Of a stretch of DNA of 64,000 bases, positions 27,676 through 36,584 are shown piece by piece. The number at the start of each line of letters is the position of its first letter. Positions within the stretch are counted from its first letter, which is position 1. The notes beneath the pieces are model-generated. The model was not told the origin of the DNA and ran no database searches. It saw only the letters and a program-made list of their open reading frames with translations. The stretch is from NCBI GenBank assembly GCA_963845695.1, contig CAWJTQ010000009.1, positions 434,001-498,000 on the forward strand, given 5' to 3'. The position numbers and the translations under genes were made by a program. The stretch is from CAWJTV01 sp963845695 (lineage in GTDB: Bacteria > Planctomycetota > Planctomycetia > Isosphaerales > Isosphaeraceae).

Positions 27676-28374
27676 GTGTCGTCGGGACCCGTGCTTCAAA
27701 CCGATACCCCGCTGCGCCCGGGGCCGATTCGTGCCGGGGTGGCGCCCCGGTCTTACGGCAGGCCCGCCATCACTGTGATGGCGGTCGTTGTGATGACGTG
27801 CACCGGTTTGTCTGCCCTGACGGGCTGCTCCGGGAGGGGGACGTTCCTCTCCGGAGGCCCGACCGTGGGACAGCTCAAGACCAGCCTGAGCCACCTGGAG
27901 TACGAGAATGACCAGTTGAAGCGCGACATGGCCAAGCTCCAGCAGGAGAACCGAACGATGGAGGATCGGCTGGTTCAGGAGCAGCTCGACAACGGCGATC
28001 TGACGGCCCGGCTGGACAACGCACGAAACCTGATCCGCGATCGCGGCCTGGACCCGGCGGAACGAGCCCGGTCACGTCGAGGAGAAGCCAATGATCCCGG
28101 GGATGACGGCTTCGGACCCAGGACCCTCCCGGCTGGTCGACCGTCATCCAAGCGCCGAAAGGCACCAGTCGCCCGGATTCCCGGACAGATCGAGCCCGCG
28201 CCTCCAGGCCAGGATAGCCAGTCCGAACCCGAGTCGGCCCGGCCGGACCCCGAGACCGATCGGTCGAGTCTCCGCCTGGAGGACGACCTGGATCACCACA
28301 CCTTCTATGCCGGGCCGCTCCGCTGGACGCCCATCGCCAAGCGGGCGGACGACTCCCCGTCACCGCTCCGCTGA
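27676..28374 (+). CDS. coiled-coil lipoprotein, uncharacterised
   Basis: 232 residues from a GTG at 27676. A hydrophobic stretch (ITVMAVVVMTCTGLSALTGC) ends in the lipobox LTGC at about residue 51, so the mature protein is probably lipid-anchored; a later start (27778) is possible. A coiled coil follows (LKTSLSHLEYENDQLKRDMA and KLQQENRTMEDRLVQEQLD, about residues 67-115). The C-terminal half is rich in Pro, Ser and Arg and looks disordered, ending in a short hydrophobic FYAGPLRWTP. Function unknown; an envelope tether or scaffold is only an inference. Confidence 0.6.
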   Translation: MSSGPVLQTDTPLRPGPIRAGVAPRSYGRPAITVMAVVVMTCTGLSALTGCSGRGTFLSGGPTVGQLKTSLSHLEYENDQLKRDMAKLQQENRTMEDRLVQEQLDNGDLTARLDNARNLIRDRGLDPAERARSRRGEANDPGDDGFGPRTLPAGRPSSKRRKAPVARIPGQIEPAPPGQDSQSEPESARPDPETDRSSLRLEDDLDHHTFYAGPLRWTPIAKRADDSPSPLR

Positions 28375-28403
28375 CGCCGGGTCATTCGCCGAGATCGCAT
28401 AAG

Positions 28404-28449
28404 TCCATGCACGCGGGCATGGATTCAGGGCTCGTGCAATCCGCACGAG
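28404..28449. repeat. two small hairpins between convergent genes
   Basis: TCCATGC-n6-GCATGGA at 28404-28423 and CTCGTGC-n5-GCACGAG at 28431-28449. They lie between the lipoprotein gene (plus) and the histidine kinase gene (minus). Without T-runs they are at best weak terminators. Confidence 0.45.
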
Positions 28450-28474
28450 TGGGATAGTCGGCTGTGGCGCTCCC

Positions 28475-29347
28475 TTACCCTTTACGCCGTGACGTCCGCC
28501 CCTGCACCTCGGATTCCCCTGCGGCGATGGTTCTCTCCTTGGCGGAGGTGGGGCCCGGGGTGACGGATCGGGAGAGGAGTGTGGATGGATCCGTGCTGGT
28601 CGGGAACAGGACGGAGACGGAAGTCCCGTGGCCGACCACGGAAGTCAGCGCGATCTTGCCGTGGAGTTGCGTGACGAGCTCGCGGCAGATCGCCAGTCCC
28701 AGACCATTCCCCTCGATGCCGGATTGGTCGTCACGAGCCAGCCGGAAGAAGGGCTCGAAGACCTTGTCGAGGGCTTCAGCCGGGATGCCGGGTCCCGAGT
28801 CGGAAACGGTCACCGACCAGGAATCGGCTTCCACCTTACCAACGACGCGCACCGTGCCTCCCATCGGCGTATATTTCAGGGCGTTGGAGACCAGGTTGCC
28901 GACGATCTGCTGGCAGCGCGAGGCGTCGGTGACCACCGAGGTCTCCGGGGAATCGACATGGGACTCCCAGTGGACCTGCCTGGCCAGGGCGATCGGCGCG
29001 AACTGACGGCCGATCTCGTGGATCAAGGCGCCAATCGTGAAGCTGCCCAGGCAGAGCGGTCGAGAGCCCTGGACGATCCCCGCATAGTCGAGGTAGCTGC
29101 GAGTCAGGCGCAGCAAGTCGTCGCAGAGGCTCACCATGGTCAAAAGGTGTCCGCGCTGATCCGGCGTGAAGCTGGTTGACGCGTCGTCGAGCAGCAGGTC
29201 GAAGCCGGCCTTGAGGGAGATGAGGGGTCGGCAGAGCTCGTGACTCAAGCTCGAGAGGACCGACCGCAGCTCCCCTTGATCGATCAGCATGCGAGCGCCC
29301 CCCGGGTTTTCGGGCCTCGGGGAGCATGAGGTGGTTCGGACATCCAT
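28475..29347 (-). CDS. soluble sensor histidine kinase without sensor domain
   Basis: About 290 residues, no membrane segment and no PAS/GAF/HAMP domain. HisKA: SVLSSLSHELCRPLISLKAG with the phospho-acceptor His about residue 36; HATPase_c: N-box NLVSNALKYTP, G1 DSGPGIP, F-box FEPFFRL, G2 GNGLGLAI. It is therefore complete as a kinase but must get its signal from another protein. The two genes upstream on the same strand encode a BON-like protein and an ANTAR response regulator, which is the likely partner. The C-terminal 35 residues are disordered. ATG at 29347; a TTG at 29353 is possible. Confidence 0.85.
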   Translation of the reverse strand: MDVRTTSCSPRPENPGGARMLIDQGELRSVLSSLSHELCRPLISLKAGFDLLLDDASTSFTPDQRGHLLTMVSLCDDLLRLTRSYLDYAGIVQGSRPLCLGSFTIGALIHEIGRQFAPIALARQVHWESHVDSPETSVVTDASRCQQIVGNLVSNALKYTPMGGTVRVVGKVEADSWSVTVSDSGPGIPAEALDKVFEPFFRLARDDQSGIEGNGLGLAICRELVTQLHGKIALTSVVGHGTSVSVLFPTSTDPSTLLSRSVTPGPTSAKERTIAAGESEVQGRTSRRKG

Positions 29348-29474
29348 GGCCAACTCGTCCCTGTTGCAATGTAGCGGAAACCGTCATGCGCGACAGCCGT
29401 GATCCAGGCCGTTCCGTGGTGTGCACCCGGCCGCGCGGCTCCTCGAGATTGCGGGGACTCCTCTCTCCGGTTCC

Positions 29475-29735
29475 TCACGAAACGACGATCTGATTGGCCA
29501 AGAGGGGGTGGCCGTCGGTGAGATCCAGCACCGCCTGGTGGGCCAGTTGCTTGGCGTGATAAGTGCGCGACCGCCCTTGGAGGATGATCTTCTCCTCCGA
29601 ATACACCACATGCAGGTCGCGGATCCGGCCGCTGGCGACCCGGTTGATGTGGCCCTCAATGAACTGGGCGAGTTCTTGATGGTTCTTGCCGATCCCGAAC
29701 CGCCGAAGCTCTGTCCTGGAGTCGTACATCGGCAT
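29475..29735 (-). CDS. small BON-like domain protein
   Basis: 86 residues from the ATG at 29735 (MPMYDSRTELRRFGIGKNHQ). The order helix (ELAQFIEGHINRVASG), strand (IRDLHVVYSEEKIILQGRSR), helix (YHAKQLAHQAVLDLTDG) and strand (LANQIVVS) matches the alpha-beta-beta-alpha-beta pattern and the V-x-x-G-x-V-x-LxG style of BON domains. BON domains usually bind membranes or hydrophobic surfaces; there is no signal peptide here, so this one seems cytoplasmic. It lies between the ANTAR regulator and the histidine kinase, suggesting an accessory role in the same signalling pathway. An upstream extension to 29840 is open but lacks support. Confidence 0.6.
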   Translation of the reverse strand: MPMYDSRTELRRFGIGKNHQELAQFIEGHINRVASGRIRDLHVVYSEEKIILQGRSRTYHAKQLAHQAVLDLTDGHPLLANQIVVS

Positions 29736-30013
29736 GCCAGTCTCCCGCCTGATTCGGCTCTGCGTTGGCCTGCGGCCTTGCCGAGGGAAGGGATTGCGAG
29801 GGAGTCTCGGGATCTCATGCCCCCGAGATTGCGGGAACAAATCGACTCATCTTCATCTTAAGGTGAGTCGGCTTTGTACCATCCTTGATCCCAACCGGCG
29901 ATTACATCGATTCGATGGTGGACAACCCTGAGGTCAAAGAAGGACCCCGTGTTCTTCCAGTGATCCCCCTGAGTACCGGTAAGAGTACCGACCCATCGCG
30001 TCCGCGTCAAACA

Positions 30014-30667
30014 TTATTCGCCGTGGGACAGTTCGGAATGTCGGCGAACTGGTCTGGCCATCGGGGCGCTGGCTTGGTCGGGCGCCTCGAGCAGTTCATC
30101 GGTCTGGATGATGGATTCGGCCAGCTTGGCCATGGGGATTCGCCGATCCTGGCTCTGGCGTTGCAAGAGACGGAACGCGTCACTCTCGCTGAGATGCCGC
30201 CGGGACATGAGGATTCCCTTGGCACGTTCGATCAGCTTCCGCTCCCTGAGCGTCGAGCGGAGTTCATCGACATCGTCCTGGAGGGCCTTGAGCTCCCGTG
30301 CCCGGGCCACGGCCACCTGGACGGCGGCATGCAGACTGGGGTTGGTGGCGGGTTTGAGCAGGTAGGAGATCACGCCGTCTTCTACCGCTTGATCGATCAA
30401 GTTGGGGTGGCCGTGGGCTGTCAGGATGATGACTGGGGTACCCGGATCCACGGCAATCTGGCGCACGGCGGACAGCCCGTCCAGGCCCGGCATCTCAATG
30501 TCGAGAAATACCGCGTCCGGCAGGCTGCGCCGGCACATCTCGATGGCACGCTGGCCGTCATTGACGACCGACACGACATCGTATCCCAGCGATTCCAACT
30601 GGTTCTGAAGTCCGACGGCGACTGGTTTTTCGTCGTCCGCGATCACAACACGATAAGGCCGAGTCAT
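30014..30667 (-). CDS. ANTAR-domain response regulator (AmiR/NasT type)
   Basis: 217 residues. Receiver domain 1-120: acidic pair in VVIADDEKP (about 10-12), phospho-acceptor Asp56 in VFLDIEMPGLDG, Thr in VIILTAHG and Lys in YLLKPATN. A coiled linker (ALQDDVDELRSTLRERK) leads to an ANTAR domain (KLIERAKGILMSRRHLSESD, then FRLLQRQSQDRRIPMAKLAE). ANTAR proteins bind paired RNA hairpins and cause antitermination rather than DNA-level control. It is transcribed first, before the BON-like protein and the kinase. The C-terminal 30 residues are disordered. Its RNA targets are not visible in the immediate flank. Confidence 0.9.
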   Translation of the reverse strand: MTRPYRVVIADDEKPVAVGLQNQLESLGYDVVSVVNDGQRAIEMCRRSLPDAVFLDIEMPGLDGLSAVRQIAVDPGTPVIILTAHGHPNLIDQAVEDGVISYLLKPATNPSLHAAVQVAVARARELKALQDDVDELRSTLRERKLIERAKGILMSRRHLSESDAFRLLQRQSQDRRIPMAKLAESIIQTDELLEAPDQASAPMARPVRRHSELSHGE

Positions 30668-30973
30668 CGCCGTAATCCCCTCGATACACTGGCGGAGTAG
30701 TGAGCCAAAGATGCCACTGCAAATCCGATTCCAACCTGGAAGAAAACGCGAACTTCCTCTCTGGATCGCTCAGAGCGGTCGTCAGGCCTGGCATGCTCAG
30801 GGCAAATCCAGGATGGAGTGACAGATGCATGTGTCCTTTCGTGAGCAGAACGACTCAAACGATCTTGACAGGATCGGTCTGGGCGACACAATGCGGCCCA
30901 GGCATGGCCCCCGCGCCAGGATTTTCGCGGGAACTCTCCAACGTCGCGTCATTGGTGGAGGATCGCTCGGAGC
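30668..30973. other. divergent intergenic region, no gene
   Basis: 306 bp between the ANTAR regulator (minus) and the MaoC gene (plus). No gene and no clear paired hairpins of ANTAR-target type were found by eye. Confidence 0.4.
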
Positions 30974-31483
30974 GTGCCCCGGCATTCATGGTCAGTGTTG
31001 TCTTTCGATGAGTTGCTCGTCGGCGACGAATGGGAGAGCCCCCGACGAACGGTGACCCAGGCGGATGTCGTCCTGTTCGCGGGACTCTCGGGAGATTTCA
31101 ATCCGATCCATATGGATCACTCCTCCGCAGAACACAGCGCGTTTGGCCAGCCGGTCGCTCACGGCCTACTCGGTCTGGCGATCGCTTCGGGACTGATGAG
31201 TCAGGCCCCACGCGTGGACACTCTCGCCTTTCTGGCCATCCTCGAGTGGAAGTTCCATCACCCGATCTTTTTTGGCGATACGATCCATGGGATCTCACGC
31301 GTTGAGGCCCTGGAACTCAGCGGGAACGGGCGGCGCGGCCTCGTTACCTGGTACCGGAGAATCCTGAATCAAGAAGGCAAGGTCGTCCAGGAAGGCCGTA
31401 CGCAAACCATGGTCCGCGCCCGCTCACACCGCTCCGTCAAACCCAACTCGAACCTTGGTGATCTCACGCCCAGCGCGGACTAG
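30974..31483 (+). CDS. MaoC-like hot-dog dehydratase
   Basis: 169 residues from a GTG at 30974 (MPRHSWSVLSFDELLVGDEW). The catalytic block ADVVLFAGLSGDFNPIHMD contains the Asp and His of (R)-specific enoyl-CoA hydratases (GDxNPIHxD), followed by FGQPVAHGLLGLAIASGLMS. The beta-sheet part WKFHHPIFFGDTIHGISRVE is typical. These enzymes hydrate 2-enoyl-CoA in fatty acid or side-chain degradation, or act as accessory dehydratases. A disordered tail ends the protein. A second MaoC paralogue is at 44311. No operon partner is obvious: the next gene begins 430 bp downstream. Confidence 0.88.
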   Translation: MPRHSWSVLSFDELLVGDEWESPRRTVTQADVVLFAGLSGDFNPIHMDHSSAEHSAFGQPVAHGLLGLAIASGLMSQAPRVDTLAFLAILEWKFHHPIFFGDTIHGISRVEALELSGNGRRGLVTWYRRILNQEGKVVQEGRTQTMVRARSHRSVKPNSNLGDLTPSAD

Positions 31484-31916
31484 TTTCCTTCACTCGCTGG
31501 CCTTTGACCTGTCAATCCTAACATTCTCGTCCGCGTTCTTCGATCCCAAAATGGTCCATCATCCACTGGCTTTTCAAAATGATACCATGGGCTAACGCTC
31601 AAGATCCGCCGTGCGTGATGCCGTGGTCCGTCGGAAACCAGACCTTGCTTGGCCTGTTTCTCAATCATGAGACTCCAGACCGGTGAGGGATCAGGAATCG
31701 GGAATCTTTCCTGGGTTGCGCAGCAAGCCGTGTGGGCGATTTCTTCGGCCGTGCCTGTGACGGGGGGATGGACCGGGAGATTGACGGGGTCGATGTCGCA
31801 GTTCATCATGGCAACGGTCGATGATCGTGGCCAGCGGGATGAACGCGGTTCCCGTTGATGGAGATGATGGGTCCGGATGGCGCTGAGTCCTCGACGAGAA
31901 GAGATGGGTGGAAGTC
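31484..31916. other. gene-free stretch
   Basis: No frame with recognisable motifs on either strand. Its end carries a purine-rich stretch (GAGAAGAGATGGGTGGAAG) that can serve as ribosome site of the SDR gene. Confidence 0.35.
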
Positions 31917-32751
31917 ATGTCGGCACCACGGGATCGGACGGTCGCCCTGGTCACGGGCGCGGCTCAGGGGATCGGGCTAGGGATTGCGCGAGCGCTGGCC
32001 GCGGCATCATATAAGGTCGTCCTGGCTGACCTCGAAGACGAGATCTGCCAGTCCGCGGTGGCGCGCTTGAGGGGTGAGGGCTTCGAGGCCATCGATGAGC
32101 ACCTCGATGTGTCACGGGCCGATCAGTGGGAGCCGGTGATCGGGCGCCTGGTGAATCGATGGGGCGGTATCGACGTTCTGGTCAACAACGCGGGCATCAG
32201 CCCGCGAGGGACCGCGGAATCGACCGACGAGGCGCTCTGGGAGCGGACCCTGGGGATCAACCTCAAGGGGGCGTGGTTGGGCATCAAGGCGTCACTCCCT
32301 TCCTTGCGATCGCGCCGGGGAACGATTGTTAACATCGGTTCGACGCGGGCCACGCGTCCTATGCCGGGTCTGTTTTCCTATGTCATCAGCAAGGCCGGCT
32401 TGTGGGGCCTGACGCAGCAGGTGGCTGTCGAGTACCTCAACGAGGGCGTGACCTGCAATATGGTCTGCGCCCGGTTGGGTTGACACGCCCAACGAGCGAA
32501 AAATCCAGGTCCGGTATGGATTCCCCGATTTCCCGGCGGGGATTCGAAACCTGACGACCCCCGAGGAGATCGGGGCGGCCGTTGTCTACCTGACGTCTCC
32601 ACCGGCCCGGAAGATCAACGGGGTGATCCTCTACCTCGATGCCGGTCTCCACGCCGCCGACGATGCCGGAATGGTGCACCTGGCCGATCGCAGCCAGCCC
32701 CCGTTCGTTCAGCGCATCGCAGCTCAAGCCACCGAGGAGCAATTGCCATGA
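31917..32751 (+). CDS. short-chain dehydrogenase/reductase (SDR), frameshifted near 32470
   Basis: Classical SDR oxidoreductase. The start at 31917 (MSAPRDRTVALVTGAAQGIG) carries the NAD(P)-binding TGxxxGIG motif; NNAG is in VLVNNAGISPRG; the catalytic triad is Ser in IVNIGSTRA, and Tyr-x-x-x-Lys in FSYVISKAGL. After VEYLNEGVTCNMVC the frame breaks: the sequence TGCGCCCGG has one G more than needed for CPGWVDTP. The other frame then reads VDTPNERKIQVRYGFPDFPA, PEEIGAAVVYLTSPPARKIN and GVILYLDAGLH to a TGA at 32749-32751, which overlaps the next start (ATGA). The substrate is unknown; coupling to an isomerase-like gene suggests a polyol or sugar pathway. Confidence 0.8.
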
Positions 32752-33560
32752 GTGAGTTCGTCTACTGTCTCAACACGAGCACGATCCGGCCGACGCCGCT
32801 ACTGAAGAAGATCGAGTTCGCCGGCAAGGCCGGCTACTCGGCGATCGAGCCCTGGAACGACGAGATCACCGCCTATCTCGAGCAGGGGGGCAGCTTGCCC
32901 GAGTTGAAGCGTGCACTCGCTGGAGCGGGGCTCCGGGTCGTCAGCGTCATCGCGTTGCACGGCTGGATCACCGCGGAAGGACTCGAGCATCAACGGGTCC
33001 TCGAGGACTGTCGCCGTCGCATGAGCCAGGCGGCCGAGTTGGGCAGCCCGTACATCGTGGCCAGTCCGCCCCGCGAGGTAGTGGACTTGGGGCATGCCTC
33101 CGCGCGGTTCGCCGAGCTGCTGGAGCTGGGTTCCGAGATTGGCGTAGTTCCCTCGATGGAGTTCCTCGGGTTCGTCAACGGCGTCAAGAGCGTTTCGATG
33201 GCCTGGGCGATCGCGTCCGGGACCGGCGACTCCCGGGCGACCGTCGTGGCCGATGTGTTTCATATGATCCGTGGCGGCGGCACGGTCGACGACCTGCTCC
33301 AACTTTCCGGAGACCGACTCGCCAATTTCCACATCAATGATGTGCCGGCCCAGCCCGATCCGCTCACGCAGAAGGATGAGGACCGGGTGATGGTCGGCGA
33401 CGGGATCGCCGATCTGCCGCGCGTGATCGCCAACCTGCGAATGATCGGTTACCGCGGGCCACTGTCGCTCGAGTTATTCAACCACGCGCTCTGGGCACAG
33501 GACCCTTTCCAGGTCGTGAAAACGGGCCTCGACCGTATCCGCGCACTGGTCGAGGCATGA
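32748..33560 (+). CDS. sugar phosphate isomerase/epimerase-like TIM barrel protein
   Basis: 270 residues, AP endonuclease family 2/xylose-isomerase-like fold. MSEFVYCLNTSTIRPTPLLK starts the barrel; KAGYSAIEPWNDEI, LRVVSVIALHGWIT, VVPSMEFLGFVNGVKS (Glu metal ligand), VVADVFHMIRGGG (Asp/His), ANFHINDVP (His) and PLSLELFNHALW (Glu) are the expected metal-binding strand ends. Such proteins epimerise or isomerise sugars or inositol intermediates. Its ATG overlaps the SDR stop, so both are likely one pathway. The exact reaction cannot be told from sequence. Confidence 0.87.
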   Translation: MSEFVYCLNTSTIRPTPLLKKIEFAGKAGYSAIEPWNDEITAYLEQGGSLPELKRALAGAGLRVVSVIALHGWITAEGLEHQRVLEDCRRRMSQAAELGSPYIVASPPREVVDLGHASARFAELLELGSEIGVVPSMEFLGFVNGVKSVSMAWAIASGTGDSRATVVADVFHMIRGGGTVDDLLQLSGDRLANFHINDVPAQPDPLTQKDEDRVMVGDGIADLPRVIANLRMIGYRGPLSLELFNHALWAQDPFQVVKTGLDRIRALVEA

Positions 33561-33697
33561 GAGGATCGAGTCTTGGACTGAACAGGGGTCTGCACGAGTG
33601 TTCGTCGCTGGTGTCAGGCTTTCCTTGGTGTCAAACCTGGTATGCGGTTGCAACGAAACCAAGTTTCGAATGCGAGGGGCTATCCGAGCGCGTACGA

Positions 33698-33830
33698 AAT
33701 CCTCGTTCTCACGCTTCCCCTTGGGAGCGTCTCCTTCCGACGCTCTGCGTCGCCTCGGTCCCTGGGTCGCGGAGCGGCCAGGAAAGCCGTTCCCACAGGA
33801 GAAAAGTGTGGCAACGAGACCAATGTTCTC
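33698..33830. repeat. degenerate dispersed repeat (CTCGTTCYCACGC type)
   Basis: CTCGTTCTCACGCTTCCCCT near 33698 and, inverted, GTGTGGCAACGAG near 33806-33818 resemble the CTCGTTCCCACGC...GCGTGGGAACGAG palindromic repeats common in planctomycete intergenic DNA. Degenerate here. Confidence 0.35.
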
Positions 33831-33859
33831 GGGGGCTTCATCGGAGGATTGGACAAGAA

Positions 33860-33948
33860 CCGGGTCATGCCAACTCCGGGTCTACTGGCTGCGGGATGGG
33901 GCGTATTTGCGTCTCAAGACTTTCATCCGCATGCTACCAGAGCTCCGA
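33860..33948 (+). pseudogene. tiny ISL3 transposase remnant
   Basis: The reading frame gives CQLRVYWLRDGAYLRLKTFI and RMLPEL before a stop, clearly related to the C-terminal block YGxRDEEYLRLKxLTCMLPEL of ISL3 transposases (compare RDEEYFRLKILTCMLP at about 4850-4902). Only about 27 residues remain. Confidence 0.5.
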
Positions 33949-33976
33949 AGGGGGGACCCGAATCGACCCGCACGCG

Positions 33977-36097
33977 CTAGAGAACAGCCCTGAAGAGTGA
34001 ACGTGTCCGCCGTCTCTCGACCAAGACCTCTTCCAAGGCCCCGTCGTGGACCAACTCGCGAGCCGTTATCGAGAGATCAATCGGTGGCGGGAGCGCTGTG
34101 GTATCGTCGCCGCTGGAGTCGACCGTGCCGATCGCGGTAGTCGTCGGGGTGATGAGGCTTGTCATGCCGATGTCCCGCGTCGCGGTGGCCCCCTCGACCG
34201 CAACAGTGGCCGGGGTCGATGAGGGCGACACGGTGGCTGGGCCGAAGAAGATCCCATTGAGCAGGCCGTTGCCGCCGCTCAACTCCGTGATGGTGATCTT
34301 CACGTCCCCGCTGATGGTCCAGACCTCGTAGGCGCCCCCGGTGAACGACGAAAGCGTTTCGGTGGACAGCACGGTTCCGGTGGACGCGTTGGCGATCTGG
34401 ATCTGCTCGCTCCGCCCGTGCTTGTCCCAGTCGACCGCATAGAGGGCGATGGTGTGGGCGTTGCCGTCGGTCAGGTCGAGGGTCACCGTGAAACTGCTGC
34501 CCGAGTACCAGGCGGCGGCGATGCGATTCGTACTGGGGCTGGAGCTCGAAGGATTCTCGAGGCCGCGCTCATCGGTGGTGTCGGCGGACCAGACGTAGGT
34601 CGCATTACCGGCCACGGAGACAGTGGCGTAGGACGGCAAGCTGGAAGAGCCGCCGACGAGGTCGTAGCCATCAGAACCGTAGGTTCCCATCCAGGTGCCC
34701 TTGGTGGTGGAGTCAAGCTGGAGGAAGGTGGCCGAGGCCGCGGATTGGATGGTGATGTCTTCGGAGAACTCCGAGGTGTTGTTGTTTGGATCCGTCGCGG
34801 TGGCGCTGAGGACCTGGCCCACGAGGCTTCCCACAGGCACCGTCACGGAGAACGACGCGTTGCCGGAGCTGTCGGTCGTCACCGAAGTATCACCGAGGTA
34901 GGTCTTGCCCTCGCCATATCCTGACGCATTGGCCGTCGGGCTGGCGAAGAACTCGAGAAGGAAGGTCTCGTCGGGCGTGCTGTTCAGTGAACCGGTGATG
35001 ACCGTACTGGACGCGGACGAGATGGCCGAGTTGAGCACCGGGTAGTTCTGGAGCAGGTTCGCCCCTTGATGCGGGCCACCGGGCGTGTTCTGGAGGGGGA
35101 CGCCTTGCGGGGCATCGATGTTTCCGTCAGTCCCCGGAGCGCGGAGGTCGATGCCGAGCATGCCGTTCGAGAAGATCGAGTTCTGGAAGAACGCGTTGCC
35201 CTGATGACCGCTGGTCGTGTAGGCCACGCTGTAACGGTAATCCGGGCGATCGTCGATGCCGTCTTGCTGATTGAAGGCGATGATATTGTTGGAAATCGTG
35301 TTATTCGGGGCACCGGCGTTTCCCAGAAGAATCCCGTCGCCTCCGTTGCCGAGATTGGCCGAGCCGGTGCGATCGGTTCCGATCAGGTTCCCGATGATTT
35401 CCGTCTGATTGGTATCGCCGATCTCGATACCTCCCCCGATGTTCCCCGAGATCAGATTCCCCTGGATGAGATTGCCCGTGGACTGCCAGGAGGGCGAACC
35501 GAAGCCCACGATGGCGATGCCAACGCCGTTGGGAACGGCGATGGTCCCGGTGGGCTCCGTGCCGAGGTAGTTGTCGAGGATCTGGTTGTCGTTGTTGGTC
35601 AATCCATTGCTCGCGAAGGAATAGGCCAAATGGATGCCCTCGCCCTGGAATCCGTTGATATCCAGGTCCTTCACGGTGTTGTCGTCGTCGAGTTCCAGTC
35701 CATCTCCGGACGACTGCTCCGCACCATTGAGGAGGATCACGGGGCCGTACGGGTTGGTGTTTCCCGTGAAGGCAGTCTGTGTCGTCCCATCGATGGTGAT
35801 GTTCTGGCCAAGAACGGGCAACTGGCTCAGGGGCTGGATCGTGAAGACACCGTCGGCGTAGCCAGGGTCGGTCTCGGGGATATTGAAGACGATCGTGCTC
35901 GGGACCGAGTCGTTCGCGTCCGCGTTGAGGATCGCCTGGCGCAGCGAGCCGGGGCCGCTGTCAATGGTGTTCGACACAATGTAGCTTTGGGACAGAACAA
36001 TGCGATACTCTAGCTGGTTCAGCGAGGGACGGAATCGTCGGTGACGCTTGTCATTGCCGCGACGCCGAGAAGCGTTCAGAAGCGGGGAGAGCCTCAT
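33977..36097 (-). CDS. exported right-handed beta-helix surface protein
   Basis: About 706 residues from the ATG at 36097 (MRLSPLLNASRRRGNDKRHR). The N-terminal basic segment followed by FRPSLNQLEYRIVLS is the planctomycete-type export motif (LExRxxLS). Residues 45-330 are parallel beta-helix rungs (NQILDNYLGTEPTGTIAVPN, GNLISGNIGGGIEIGD, NNTISNNIIAFNQQDGID). Then an Ig-like segment (GSLNSTPDETFLLEFFASPT, ATATDPNNNTSEFSE) and a jelly-roll-like domain (TKGTWMGTYGSDGYDLVGGS, TLDLTDGNAHTIALYAVDWD). The C-terminal 50 residues are disordered. Likely an extracellular or cell-surface polysaccharide-binding protein; catalytic residues are not evident. No neighbours share its transcript clearly. Confidence 0.8.
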   Translation of the reverse strand: MRLSPLLNASRRRGNDKRHRRFRPSLNQLEYRIVLSQSYIVSNTIDSGPGSLRQAILNADANDSVPSTIVFNIPETDPGYADGVFTIQPLSQLPVLGQNITIDGTTQTAFTGNTNPYGPVILLNGAEQSSGDGLELDDDNTVKDLDINGFQGEGIHLAYSFASNGLTNNDNQILDNYLGTEPTGTIAVPNGVGIAIVGFGSPSWQSTGNLIQGNLISGNIGGGIEIGDTNQTEIIGNLIGTDRTGSANLGNGGDGILLGNAGAPNNTISNNIIAFNQQDGIDDRPDYRYSVAYTTSGHQGNAFFQNSIFSNGMLGIDLRAPGTDGNIDAPQGVPLQNTPGGPHQGANLLQNYPVLNSAISSASSTVITGSLNSTPDETFLLEFFASPTANASGYGEGKTYLGDTSVTTDSSGNASFSVTVPVGSLVGQVLSATATDPNNNTSEFSEDITIQSAASATFLQLDSTTKGTWMGTYGSDGYDLVGGSSSLPSYATVSVAGNATYVWSADTTDERGLENPSSSSPSTNRIAAAWYSGSSFTVTLDLTDGNAHTIALYAVDWDKHGRSEQIQIANASTGTVLSTETLSSFTGGAYEVWTISGDVKITITELSGGNGLLNGIFFGPATVSPSSTPATVAVEGATATRDIGMTSLITPTTTAIGTVDSSGDDTTALPPPIDLSITARELVHDGALEEVLVERRRTRSLFRAVL

Positions 36098-36584
36098 CGT
36101 GTACCTCTCTTGCTTGGAGTAAGTTCCACCGCACTTGTGGTGTTCCTGACGACACATCGCAGTGCTGGCGTGAATCTCGTCCGACACGTCTTCGTGGGTC
36201 ATGAGGGAGCATCGTTTGGAGGGTGGAGTCATTGCCAGATCGGCGAGGAATCCGGAGCTTTCGCAGCCGGATTCCGCACGTGTTGATTCACCCTTCACCA
36301 TCAATTCCGATCGTCAAGGATCGTTCTGACAAAGAATCCCTATGAATTGCCCGGTTTTTTGATGGGCACTGTAAGTCTTATTCGAGGGAACGTTTGCGAA
36401 CAGGCGCCCACACGGAGCCTTGATCGAGCGGAAGTTTATAAAAAGCCTTGATGCGCCTCCCGTTGTGAATCCGGGGGCGCGGCGTGAGGCGTCCCTCTCA
36501 TAGAAACGCGCATGAAAAACGGCCTCGACCGCGGGAGCGGCAAGGCCGGAATGGCGAACGGAGCGATGGCCGCCTCAACGCTCG
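36098..36584. other. intergenic region, no gene
   Basis: No gene. It is AT-richer around 36300-36440, as expected for the promoter of the beta-helix gene (minus). A GC-rich imperfect hairpin (GCGCCTCCCG with CCGGGGGCGC, 36449-36480) could end the minus-strand WD40 remnant. Confidence 0.35.

Noticed and set aside
31480..31809. Minus-strand 109-codon frame downstream of the MaoC gene
   Set aside because: No ribosome site, no homologous motif, and it ends against the MaoC stop; likely chance.
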